Shown piece by piece: positions 1-6,731 of a stretch of DNA of 29,242 bases. A program made the translations under genes and the position numbers. Every line of letters begins with the position of its first letter. The stretch's first letter is position 1. This stretch comes from an uncultured Clostridium sp. GTDB taxonomy: Bacteria > Bacillota > Clostridia > TANB77 > CAG-508. Below the pieces are notes generated by a model. That model ran no database searches, had not been told where the DNA came from, and saw only the letters and a list, made by a program, of their open reading frames with translations. The stretch covers positions 1 to 29,242 of the forward strand of contig USQZ01000019.1 of assembly GCA_900556975.1 (NCBI GenBank). The letters are read 5' to 3'.

Positions 1-947
1 ATTTTTTGTAAATATGCTGCTGTTTTCATTTCTTCAAACATATCTAATGTTGTTGTACTTCCGATTCCGTCTGTTCCTATTCCAACGTTTATTCCATTTT
101 TTCTAAGTTTTGTAATATCGCATATGCCTGATGATAATTTACAATTGCTGATTGGATTGTGTGAAATTCCACCTTTTATTTTCTTTAAAATTTCTAAATC
201 GCTGTCTGAAATATATATACCATGTGCTAATACTACTGGAACGTCAAATACGTGTAAATCATTTAAATATTCTGTACCTGTCTTATTATATCTTTCTCTT
301 ATTATTTTGTCTTCCTGTAGAGTTTCAGATAAATGAATGTGTATTCCTGTATTTAGTTCTTTAGCTAAATCAACACATAGTTGTATTGTATCAGGACTAC
401 ACGAATATGGTGCGTGTGCTGATACGTATATTTTTATTTTGCTATCTGGATAATTATATTTCTCGTGATATTCTCTTGTTCTTGTTATTTTGTCTTTTAT
501 TGATGTATCTGTTATACACCACGCAATCACTCCTCTTAATCCTGATTCTTCAACTGCTTCTATTGTTTTATCCATTCTAAAATACATGTCATTAAATGTT
601 GTGGTTCCTGATTTTATTAATTCTATGCATGATAAAAATGAATTCCAATATATATCTTCTGGTCTTAATCTATCTTCAACTGGAAAAATTGCATTTTCTA
701 GCCAGTCCATTAATTTTTGATCATCTTTATATCCTCTAAAAATGCTCATTGCCAAATGTGTATGAGTGTTTACTAATCCTGGCATAACGACTTTTTCTTT
801 GGCATCTATTACTTGTGCTCGATCATCTTCTATTCCTTCTTCAATTTTAGCTATTTTTTTATCTTCTATTAATATGTCTGTTTTTCTGATATTTGGCACA
901 TCATCTACCATATCTAATAATGTTGCATTTTTAATTAATGTTTTCAT
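1..947 (-). CDS. mtaD: Amidohydrolase, MTA/SAH deaminase-like (partial, C-terminus beyond window)
   Basis: This is a metal-dependent amidohydrolase of the 5-methylthioadenosine/S-adenosylhomocysteine deaminase (MtaD/TrzN/SsnA) group, a cytosolic purine or nucleoside deaminase. Reading back from an ATG at 945-947, the protein begins MKTLIKNATLLDM. It shows the metal-binding VNTHTHLAM (His62, His64), then HAPYSC, IHIHLSET, LAHGIY, the HNPISNCKL loop and GTDGIGSTTTLDMFEEM, whose Asp is the last metal ligand. These motifs and their order are diagnostic of the family; the exact substrate is inferred. About 315 residues are visible against roughly 430 for the family, so the missing end lies left of the window. 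A GAGGAGAAGA ribosome binding site sits at 951-960. The gene starts 20 bases after the ricT stop and is probably the distal gene of that operon. A guanine deaminase or chlorohydrolase relative is possible. Confidence 0.88.
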   Translation of the reverse strand, partial: MKTLIKNATLLDMVDDVPNIRKTDILIEDKKIAKIEEGIEDDRAQVIDAKEKVVMPGLVNTHTHLAMSIFRGYKDDQKLMDWLENAIFPVEDRLRPEDIYWNSFLSCIELIKSGTTTFNDMYFRMDKTIEAVEESGLRGVIAWCITDTSIKDKITRTREYHEKYNYPDSKIKIYVSAHAPYSCSPDTIQLCVDLAKELNTGIHIHLSETLQEDKIIRERYNKTGTEYLNDLHVFDVPVVLAHGIYISDSDLEILKKIKGGISHNPISNCKLSSGICDITKLRKNGINVGIGTDGIGSTTTLDMFEEMKTAAYLQK

Positions 948-967
948 TTTTCTTCTCCTCAATTTCA

Positions 968-1888
968 CTATATGTCATCATTTGAATTTTTACTATCCAT
1001 TTCTTCAAGTTTTTCTAATTTTTCAAGTTCTTTTAAATCCTCTTGATTTTCGACATCTAGTTTTCCTTCATCTTCTGCATCTTTTATTATTTTAATATCT
1101 TTTGCATTAAACCTTTTATAATATGTTTCTTCTCCGTCATTTAGTTTAACTTTAATTATTTCTTTAAGTGTTTCTATTCCGCAAACTTCACCTGTTCCTT
1201 CTTCTGTTTTTACTATTGCTCCTATTTTAGGTAGTCTGCTTAATTTTTCTTCATATACATTTTGCTCATATTTTAAGCAACACATTAGTCTTCCGCAACA
1301 TCCCGATATCTTGGATGGATTTAGTGATATGTTTTGTTCTTTTGCCATTTTTATTGATACTGTTTCAAAATTTCCAAGGAAAGAACAACAACACAATTCT
1401 CTTCCACATGGTCCATTTCCGCCAATACGTCTTATCTCATCTCTTACTCCGATTTGTCTCAATTCTATTCTTGTTCTAAATACGGACGCTAAGTCTTTTA
1501 CTAGTTCTCTAAAGTCAATTCTTCCATCTGCAGTAAAATAAAAAATAAGTTTACTTCCATCAAATTTATATTCTGCATCAATTAGTTTCATATCTAATCC
1601 ATGCTTTTCTATTTTTTCTTGACATTTTTTTAATGCATCTGGTTCTTTTTTCTTATATTCTTCATATGATTTTGTGTCTTTATCTGTTGCAATTCTTATA
1701 ACTTTCTTTAGTGGGCTAGTTATGTTCTCTTCTTTTATTTCTTTATTGCCTATCATTATTTCGCCATATTCATCACCAAGAGCTGTTTCTACGATTACTT
1801 TTGTTCCCACTTCTAATTCTAAATCTTGTGGATCAAAATAATACATTTTGCCTGGCTTTTTAAATTTAACGCCTACTATTGTTTTCAT
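968..1888 (-). CDS. ricT: RicT (YaaT), PSP1-domain iron-sulfur regulatory protein
   Basis: 306 aa. This is the PSP1-domain protein known in Bacillus as YaaT/RicT. There it forms the Y-complex with RicA (YmcA) and RicF (YlbF), binds iron-sulfur clusters, and influences RNase Y-dependent mRNA maturation, sporulation and biofilm entry. The sequence shows the two family cysteine clusters: GPCGRELCCC (C161, C166-168) and GCCGRLMCC (C197, C198, C203, C204). The PSP1 core covers about residues 60-145. The last 35 residues are a Glu/Lys-rich tail that looks disordered. The ATG lies inside the end of holB (23-base overlap), with GGAGG six bases upstream embedded in the holB codons, so the two are translationally coupled. 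The holB-ricT neighbourhood is the classic Firmicutes arrangement. ricA and ricF are not in the window. Confidence 0.95.
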   Translation of the reverse strand: MKTIVGVKFKKPGKMYYFDPQDLELEVGTKVIVETALGDEYGEIMIGNKEIKEENITSPLKKVIRIATDKDTKSYEEYKKKEPDALKKCQEKIEKHGLDMKLIDAEYKFDGSKLIFYFTADGRIDFRELVKDLASVFRTRIELRQIGVRDEIRRIGGNGPCGRELCCCSFLGNFETVSIKMAKEQNISLNPSKISGCCGRLMCCLKYEQNVYEEKLSRLPKIGAIVKTEEGTGEVCGIETLKEIIKVKLNDGEETYYKRFNAKDIKIIKDAEDEGKLDVENQEDLKELEKLEKLEEMDSKNSNDDI

Positions 1889-2780
1889 TTACTTCCTCCC
1901 ATATTTTGAATAGCATATAATCAATACTCATGTCATAATTACTATTTGATTTTAGATGATTTATTGTTTCTTGTATGTAGTTTACGCAGTTTAAATATTT
2001 TATATTATTTTCTTTTTTTCCAATATAAAATAGTGATACCATGCAGTATTCTAGCATTCCATAAATTTCTTCTTTATCAAATATTTCTTTTGTTTTTGTT
2101 AAAAAATCTATTTTGTTTGTTTTTTCTATTGTTTCTATAAATTTATCTAATGCGTCATAAATCTCTTTTTTCTCTAGTATTTTTATTGCTTTTCCCACAC
2201 TACCATCAAAAAATTCGAACATTTTTTCAGAAATATTCTCATCTAAATTTGTTTTTGGTTCTAATGCGTCTTTAAGCTCTTGTGTTGTTAATTTTTCAAA
2301 GATAATTTTTGTACATCTAGATTTGATTGTATTTAATAGCATATCTGTATTTGAGGCAATTAATATAATTATTATATATTCAGGTGGTTCTTCTAATGTT
2401 TTAAGTAAGCTATTTTGAGCTTCTTTTGTCATTTTATCTGCATCATTTATAATGTAAATTTTTTTCTTTGATAAAATAGGCTTTTCATAAACAGTTGAAA
2501 TCATTTCTCTTATTGTGCTTATTTTTATTGTTTCTCCTTCATTGTTTATTAATTGAAAGTCTGGATGATTATCTGTTTCAAAGCAAATGCATGATTTACA
2601 ATCGCATTTATCTTTATGTGCTAAACATAATATTTGCTTTGCAAATTCTTTTGCTATTTCTTTTTTTCCTATTCCATTTTCGCCTAAGAATAAGTAACTG
2701 TGCAAAACTGTATTGTTCTGCACAATTCTTTCAAGCTCTTTTCTATTTTTTATATTACCTTTTATTTTAGTATTTATCAT
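1866..2780 (-). CDS. holB: DNA polymerase III delta' subunit (clamp loader)
   Basis: 304 aa. This is the clamp-loader subunit that works with tau/gamma and delta to load the beta sliding clamp. It has an AAA+ fold with a Walker A-like GENGIGKK (33-40), a zinc-module cysteine set (C52, C59, C61, C64), a Walker B-like NDAD (112-115), the sensor-1 region and the SRC arginine motif (S154-C156). The P-loop ends GKK rather than GKT/GKS, as expected for delta', which does not hydrolyse ATP but supplies the trans arginine of SRC. The 304 aa length fits the family. It starts at ATG 2778-2780, 17 bases after lepB, with only a weak GAGTGG-type ribosome binding site, and overlaps ricT by 23 bases. Confidence 0.93.
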   Translation of the reverse strand: MINTKIKGNIKNRKELERIVQNNTVLHSYLFLGENGIGKKEIAKEFAKQILCLAHKDKCDCKSCICFETDNHPDFQLINNEGETIKISTIREMISTVYEKPILSKKKIYIINDADKMTKEAQNSLLKTLEEPPEYIIIILIASNTDMLLNTIKSRCTKIIFEKLTTQELKDALEPKTNLDENISEKMFEFFDGSVGKAIKILEKKEIYDALDKFIETIEKTNKIDFLTKTKEIFDKEEIYGMLEYCMVSLFYIGKKENNIKYLNCVNYIQETINHLKSNSNYDMSIDYMLFKIWEEVNENNSRR

Positions 2781-2797
2781 GCTTTACACACCACTCT

Positions 2798-3442
2798 TTA
2801 TTTTTTGTCTGGATTTCCCCAAGTATTTAATGGCCAAAATCTAAATGCCACTTTTCCTTCAATTTTATCTATTGGAATACAACCAAATGATCTACAGTCT
2901 GTACTTTGTGGTCTGTTGTCTCCCATTGCAAATATGTATCCTTCTGGAACAATAAAATCTGTAAAAGCTCCATCACATGGTGTTGTTACTACAGATGAAT
3001 CTAAGTAGTCTTCTTTATATTCTTCGCCATTTATATAGACTTTATTATTTTTTATTTCTATATGTTCTCCTGGCAAGCCTATAACTCTTTTAATAAATGT
3101 TGTCTTTCCCCATTCAAGTCCATAGTAAACAAACTTTTGAAAAATGTTTCTATCAACATTTTCATATATTGCTACTGGATTTGACATATCTGCGTCTTCT
3201 TCACTTATTTTTAGTACACTTGGAGCTTCAAAAGTGATAATTTCTCCTCTTTTTATGTCTGAGTGAAATGTTATTGCTAGTCTATTTAAAATTAATCTTT
3301 GATCTGGTTTTAATGTTGGATACATTGATTTTTGTTTTACTATTGTTGGTGTTCCAATAAAGCATCTAACTATTAATGCTAATCCAACTGCTATAACTAT
3401 ACAATATACCCATTCTAAAATGTTCTTAACTTTTGGATTCAA
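2798..3442 (-). CDS. lepB: Type I signal peptidase (S26)
   Basis: 214 aa. This membrane-bound type I signal peptidase of the SipS/LepB family removes Sec signal peptides at the outer face of the membrane. One N-terminal transmembrane segment (about 10-30) is followed by the catalytic serine in KSMYPTL (S39) and the catalytic lysine in FIKRVIGLPGE (K118). The C-terminal box reads GDNRPQSTDCRSFG. The usual form is GDNR..S.DSR..G, so a cysteine replaces the serine of DSR, which is not a catalytic residue. The start is TTG at 3440-3442, supported by AGGAAAGG eight bases upstream. It sits 27 bases after the acidic membrane protein and 17 bases before holB, in the walRK-mtaD cluster. It could process the secreted protein encoded at 20170-25248. 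Confidence 0.93.
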   Translation of the reverse strand: MNPKVKNILEWVYCIVIAVGLALIVRCFIGTPTIVKQKSMYPTLKPDQRLILNRLAITFHSDIKRGEIITFEAPSVLKISEEDADMSNPVAIYENVDRNIFQKFVYYGLEWGKTTFIKRVIGLPGEHIEIKNNKVYINGEEYKEDYLDSSVVTTPCDGAFTDFIVPEGYIFAMGDNRPQSTDCRSFGCIPIDKIEGKVAFRFWPLNTWGNPDKK

Positions 3443-3469
3443 TTTTTTTACCTTTCCTCGATATTAGTT

Positions 3470-4192
3470 TTATTTTTCTTCAGCTTTCTTTTTTCTTGTT
3501 GTTGTTTTTCTTGTTGTAGTTTTTTTAGCTGTTGTTTTCTTAGGTTCTTCCTTTACTTCTGGTTCGTCATCTGTAAACATTGAAAATCTATCTGTTTCAA
3601 CAGGTGCTTGTATTACTTCTTCTTTTTTTGCTTCTTCAACTTTCTCTTCTTTAGGTTTCTCTTCTACTGGATCATTGCTGGTAAAAGGATCTGCGCTTGT
3701 GCCTTCTGCGAATATATTTATTTCTTGAGAGTTTGATGATTCATCATCTGTTGTAAAGCTATCTGTTTCTTTTTTGTCAACAAAAGTTTCTTCATTTTCT
3801 TCTTCATCTGGCATTTCTAAGTTTTTATCACTATATGGTTCTTCATCTTCCTCTTCATTAGTTTCTTCATCGCCCATATTTCCGAAGTCAATTCCACTTA
3901 ATTGAGCTAATTGTGTTTCTTCAGGTTTGTTATTAAATATTTGCTCAATTTTTTCTTCTGCTGAATGATCATCTACTTCTTTTAAATTTTCTTCTATTTC
4001 ATCATCATCCATATTTTCTTCATTATCATCATCTTCTTCAGTTTCGTGTTTTTTCTTTAGTTTGTAATTATCTGGTAAATTATCAAGTTTGTACATAATT
4101 AATAATACTAGTACTATTACTGTTATTGCGGCAATTATTATTATTGCCTTATCTGACGAATTTAATGTTGTGTTTTGAAATATCTCTCCCAT
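3470..4192 (-). CDS. Acidic single-pass membrane protein with basic Thr/Lys tail, unknown function
   Basis: 240 aa. I do not recognise a family. After a short N-terminus there is one transmembrane segment (about 16-34, rich in Ile/Val/Leu), then a very acidic low-complexity stretch (about 48-205, runs of Glu and Asp), and finally a strongly basic tail with repeated KTTTRK units (about 216-236). The charges are thus segregated: acidic in the middle, basic at the end. By the positive-inside rule, with YKLDN and KLKKK after the helix, the long tail is probably cytoplasmic. It lies between walK (24 bases upstream) and lepB (27 bases downstream) in the same direction, so it is probably co-transcribed. 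An AAGGA ribosome binding site precedes the ATG by 10 bases. A scaffold or divisome-associated role is possible, but only from composition. Confidence 0.72.
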   Translation of the reverse strand: MGEIFQNTTLNSSDKAIIIIAAITVIVLVLLIMYKLDNLPDNYKLKKKHETEEDDDNEENMDDDEIEENLKEVDDHSAEEKIEQIFNNKPEETQLAQLSGIDFGNMGDEETNEEEDEEPYSDKNLEMPDEEENEETFVDKKETDSFTTDDESSNSQEINIFAEGTSADPFTSNDPVEEKPKEEKVEEAKKEEVIQAPVETDRFSMFTDDEPEVKEEPKKTTAKKTTTRKTTTRKKKAEEK

Positions 4193-4216
4193 TTTCTAAC
4201 CATCCTTTTTCGATTT

Positions 4217-5671
4217 TTATTCAACATCCTCTTTTTCTTCTCTTTTTGTAGGTATTCGTATTACTACTTCTGTACCTTTTCCTAATTCACTTTTTATATT
4301 AATTTTTGAATTATTCTTTTCCAAAATTTCTTTAGCTATTGATAAGCCAAGTCCTGTGCCTCCCATTTCCCTACTGCGTGCTTTATCAACTCTATAAAAT
4401 CTTTCAAATACTTTTTCTATGTCTTCTTCAGGTATTCCTATACCATTATCTATTACTTTTATATATGCATCATTATAAACAAATCCGACATAAATTTTTA
4501 TTTCACCATTTTCTGGTGTATATTTGATTGCATTTGTTAATATGTTTGTTACTACTCTTTCTATTCCGGCTTTATCTGCTACAACATGTGGTACATCTGC
4601 TGTTACGAAGCATTCGGCTTTTTGATTTTTCTTATCTATCTCAAAGCTTAAACTATCATATGTTGCTTTTACAACTTCTGCAAGATCAAATTCTTCTTTT
4701 CTATTATTTATCATATCAGCATCATATCTCGATAATGTTAACAAATCGCTAACTAATTCTGCCATTCGTTTTCCTTGTGTTGATATTTGTTTTAGGAATT
4801 TTTTTGTTGTTTCTTCGTCGCATTCATCTTCTAGTAATATATCTGAATATCCAAGTATTGAAGTAATTGGCGTTTTTAACTCATGTGATACATCTGCTAC
4901 AAATTCTGTTCTCATTGTGTCTAGTTTAATGTGTTCTGTTATATCTTGAATTACAACAATTGCACCTTCTGGTCTTCCTTCTTCGCCTTCAAATCCTGCA
5001 AAAAACAAATTTAATGTTTTCTCGCCAACACTAACTCTTTCTTGTGTTGATGTCCAGTTTTCTAAATAAATTATCTTTTCTAGATTTATATTTGAATCAA
5101 TTTTTTCAAATACATCTTGAAAGCTTTTTTCATCACCAGTTAAGTCTAGTAACTTGTCTGCAGCTTTGTTTTTGTGAATTATTTTTCCTTCTATATTAAA
5201 CGCAAGAATTCCATCATTCATGTGCAATAGAATTGTTTCAATTTGTTTTTTCTGCCTTGAAACTTCTTTTAAGTTTTCATTTAATTCACTATGCATCATG
5301 TTAAAAGCTTTTGTAAGCTCATCTACTTCCGTTTTAGATTTTCCATCATCTAGATATTTTATTTGATATTTTCCACCTTTTGCAACTATTTCAGCGCTTT
5401 TGGTTAATTTCAAAATTGGGCTTATTACAACTTTTGCAACAAATATTCCTACAAGAACTGATATTACTGCAAATACAATTATTAGTCCTATTGATAGAAT
5501 TTGTGTATTTCTCATTTGCACATTAATTTCTTGAATAACGTCTTCATTATTAATAATTGCATTTTGTAATTGACCTAATTCTGATGTAAATAATACTCCT
5601 TGAATTCCTATCATTAAAATTCCAAGTATCATAAATATCAAAACTATTTTTATTTGTATGCTTTTTAACAT
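4217..5671 (-). CDS. walK: Sensor histidine kinase, WalK/PhoR type
   Basis: 484 aa. This membrane histidine kinase pairs with the response regulator encoded just upstream. Domains: TM1 about 9-28; a loop of only about 28 residues; TM2 about 57-81; HAMP about 82-135; PAS about 145-245; HisKA with VSHELKTPIT (phospho-acceptor His263); HATPase with N376/N380, the G1 box DNGIG (408-412) and the G2 box GGTGLG (437-442). The TM-HAMP-PAS-kinase order is that of WalK (YycG) and PhoR. WalK of Bacillus has a folded extracellular PAS domain, absent here. The ATG at 5669-5671 has AGGAG at 5678-5682. It has its own promoter (5701-5728) and sits beside WalR-type boxes, so its synthesis may be controlled separately from that of walR. 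WalK versus PhoR is decided mainly by the regulator's DNA-binding domain and the boxes. Confidence 0.9.
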   Translation of the reverse strand: MLKSIQIKIVLIFMILGILMIGIQGVLFTSELGQLQNAIINNEDVIQEINVQMRNTQILSIGLIIVFAVISVLVGIFVAKVVISPILKLTKSAEIVAKGGKYQIKYLDDGKSKTEVDELTKAFNMMHSELNENLKEVSRQKKQIETILLHMNDGILAFNIEGKIIHKNKAADKLLDLTGDEKSFQDVFEKIDSNINLEKIIYLENWTSTQERVSVGEKTLNLFFAGFEGEEGRPEGAIVVIQDITEHIKLDTMRTEFVADVSHELKTPITSILGYSDILLEDECDEETTKKFLKQISTQGKRMAELVSDLLTLSRYDADMINNRKEEFDLAEVVKATYDSLSFEIDKKNQKAECFVTADVPHVVADKAGIERVVTNILTNAIKYTPENGEIKIYVGFVYNDAYIKVIDNGIGIPEEDIEKVFERFYRVDKARSREMGGTGLGLSIAKEILEKNNSKINIKSELGKGTEVVIRIPTKREEKEDVE

Positions 5672-5728
5672 CTTTCACTCCTACGCAAGTGTTTGCTCAT
5701 ATTATATCACTATTATTGGAATATTCAA
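5672..5728 (-). promoter_or_regulatory. walK promoter with extended -10
   Basis: On the minus strand, TTGAAT (5723-5728) and TATAAT (5701-5706) are separated by 16 bases, with a TGA directly before the -10 making an extended -10 element. Transcription would begin near 5694, giving a leader of only about 23 bases that contains the AGGAG site. The decamer CAAGTGTTTG (plus strand) occurs twice, at 5686-5695 over the start point and at 5726-5735 over the -35. Confidence 0.72.
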
Positions 5729-5743
5729 GTGTTTGTTATCACT

Positions 5744-5760
5744 TGTAACCTAGTTGTAAC
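5744..5760 (+). promoter_or_regulatory. WalR-type binding box, upstream of walK promoter
   Basis: TGTAAC-CTAGT-TGTAAC is a perfect match to the published WalR (YycF) consensus TGTWAH-N5-TGTWAH. It is centred about 58 bases upstream of the inferred walK start point. The direct repeat reads on the plus strand, so it is in reverse orientation relative to walK. Binding by the adjacent regulator is inferred. Confidence 0.6.
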
Positions 5761-5831
5761 ACATTTTTTTGAATTCTTACTACTACTTTATTTTTACACG
5801 AAATTACATTTTTAATAAAAAGAAAAAAAAT

Positions 5832-5848
5832 TGTAAAACAAATGTAAC
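5832..5848 (+). promoter_or_regulatory. Second WalR-type box
   Basis: TGTAAA-ACAAA-TGTAAC also fits TGTWAH-N5-TGTWAH exactly. It lies in the left arm of the hairpin at 5817-5882, and its sequence may be explained partly by that stem. Confidence 0.45.
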
Positions 5849-5851
5849 TAT

Positions 5852-5868
5852 TTCACATCTATTTTACA
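5852..5868 (-). promoter_or_regulatory. Third, imperfect WalR-type box in opposite orientation
   Basis: Read on the minus strand this is TGTAAA-ATAGA-TGTGAA, one mismatch from TGTWAH-N5-TGTWAH. It faces the box at 5832-5848, so the pair forms an inverted arrangement and also the arms of a hairpin. Confidence 0.35.
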
Positions 5869-5894
5869 ACTTTTTTCTTTTTGTAATATTTCTA

Positions 5895-6644
5895 TTATTT
5901 ATTTCCAACTACGTAGTATCCTACACCTCTTTTTGTTATTAATATTTTTGGATTAGCTTTATCTTTTTCTATTTTATCTCTTATTCTGTTTACTGTAACG
6001 TCGACTGTACGAATTGCTCCGACATAATCATCATATCCCCAAACTTTCTTTAATAACATTTCTCTTGTTACTACTTCACCTGGTTGTGCAGCTAAATATT
6101 TCAATACTTCAAACTCTTTTATTGTTAAATCTACTACTTCGCCTTTTACTTTTGCTTCTACTTTCTTCAAATCAAGAGTTAAATCTCCTACGACAATTAC
6201 GTTTTCTTCGTTTTCTACACTCTCTGTTTTCATTTCAGCTTGAGCAACTAGTTCTGCTTTACGTAGGTTTGCCTTAATTCTTGCCATTACTTCTCTATGT
6301 TGAAATGGCTTTGTAATATAGTCATCTGCTCCCATCTCAAGCCCAACAACTTTATCAAGTTCTGTATCTTTAGCTGATATCATTAATATTGGCACGTTTA
6401 ATGAATACCTAATTCTTTTGCATACGCTAATTCCGTCCATTTTTGGTAACATTACGTCTAATAAAATTAAATCAGGTTTTTCTTTTAAGGCTATTTCTAC
6501 AGCAGATGCTCCATCATATGCTTGCAAAGTGTTATAACCTTCTTTTTGCAAATGATATACTAATAAATCTACTATACTTTCTTCATCATCTACTACTAGA
6601 ATAGTTTTTCTATTAAAATCTCTTCCAACATCTACTTCTTCCAC
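5895..6644 (-). CDS. walR: OmpR-family response regulator, WalR-like
   Basis: 249 aa. This is the DNA-binding partner of the adjacent kinase. The receiver domain (about 13-125) shows the acidic pair D19/D20, the phosphorylation site D63 in LLDVMLPKMDG, the switch residue S90 and K112 in TKPF. The C-terminal winged helix (about 150-247) ends with RTVDVTVNRIRDKIE and RGVGYYV, which is the WalR (YycF) signature more than that of PhoP or PhoB. In low-GC Gram-positives WalR controls autolysins and wall metabolism. The start is GTG at 6642-6644 with AAAGGGG seven bases upstream. About 11 extra residues precede the usual N-terminus, and the first in-frame ATG lies deep inside the receiver domain, so the GTG is preferred. 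Its promoter lies at 6686-6714. Confidence 0.93.
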   Translation of the reverse strand: MEEVDVGRDFNRKTILVVDDEESIVDLLVYHLQKEGYNTLQAYDGASAVEIALKEKPDLILLDVMLPKMDGISVCKRIRYSLNVPILMISAKDTELDKVVGLEMGADDYITKPFQHREVMARIKANLRKAELVAQAEMKTESVENEENVIVVGDLTLDLKKVEAKVKGEVVDLTIKEFEVLKYLAAQPGEVVTREMLLKKVWGYDDYVGAIRTVDVTVNRIRDKIEKDKANPKILITKRGVGYYVVGNK

Positions 6645-6685
6645 GAGGATACCCCTTTCTCTTTTTTATTACATCCATACATTAT

Positions 6686-6714
6686 TTTATATCATAAAGA
6701 AAAAATTTGTACAA
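6686..6714 (-). promoter_or_regulatory. walR promoter
   Basis: On the minus strand TTGTAC (6709-6714) and TATAAA (6686-6691) are separated by exactly 17 bases. The -35 matches TTGACA at only three positions, but the -10 is good. The -35 lies in the centre of a 24-bp near-palindrome (6699-6722). Confidence 0.5.
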
Positions 6715-6722
6715 GTTTTTTC
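6699..6722. repeat. 24-bp near-perfect palindrome over the walR -35
   Basis: The two half sites (GAAAAAATTTGT and its complement) match at all but one pair, centred on 6710/6711. It may be an operator for a dimeric regulator. Because one arm ends in a T-run and it lies just past the glucan synthase stop, it could also serve as a weak terminator for that gene. Confidence 0.45.
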
Positions 6723-6731
6723 TCATTTTTT

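Larger units (their letters stand above)
5817..5882 (-). terminator. Long hairpin with T-tract after walR (terminator or attenuator)
   Basis: The arms TTGTAAAA (5831-5838) and TTTTACAA (5862-5869) pair perfectly. They are extended outward by A-rich 5817-5830 against T-rich 5871-5882 with one extra base, and inward by ATGTAA (5842-5847) against TTCACAT (5852-5858). On the minus strand the inner stem gains a G-U pair where the plus strand has a mismatch. A long T-run follows on the minus strand. This is about 13 bases past the walR stop, so it probably ends or attenuates the walR transcript before walK. Confidence 0.55.

Noticed and set aside
124..720. Several plus-strand reading frames of 60-76 aa
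   Set aside because: They lie opposite the partial amidohydrolase gene, whose motifs read clearly on the minus strand. They are rich in Leu/Phe/Ile, as expected from antisense of AT-rich genes.
5744..5760. PhoP-type box instead of WalR box
   Set aside because: On the minus strand it reads GTTACA repeats, but the Bacillus PhoP hexamer TT(A/T/C)A(C/T)A does not fit at the fourth position, while TGTWAH fits exactly.
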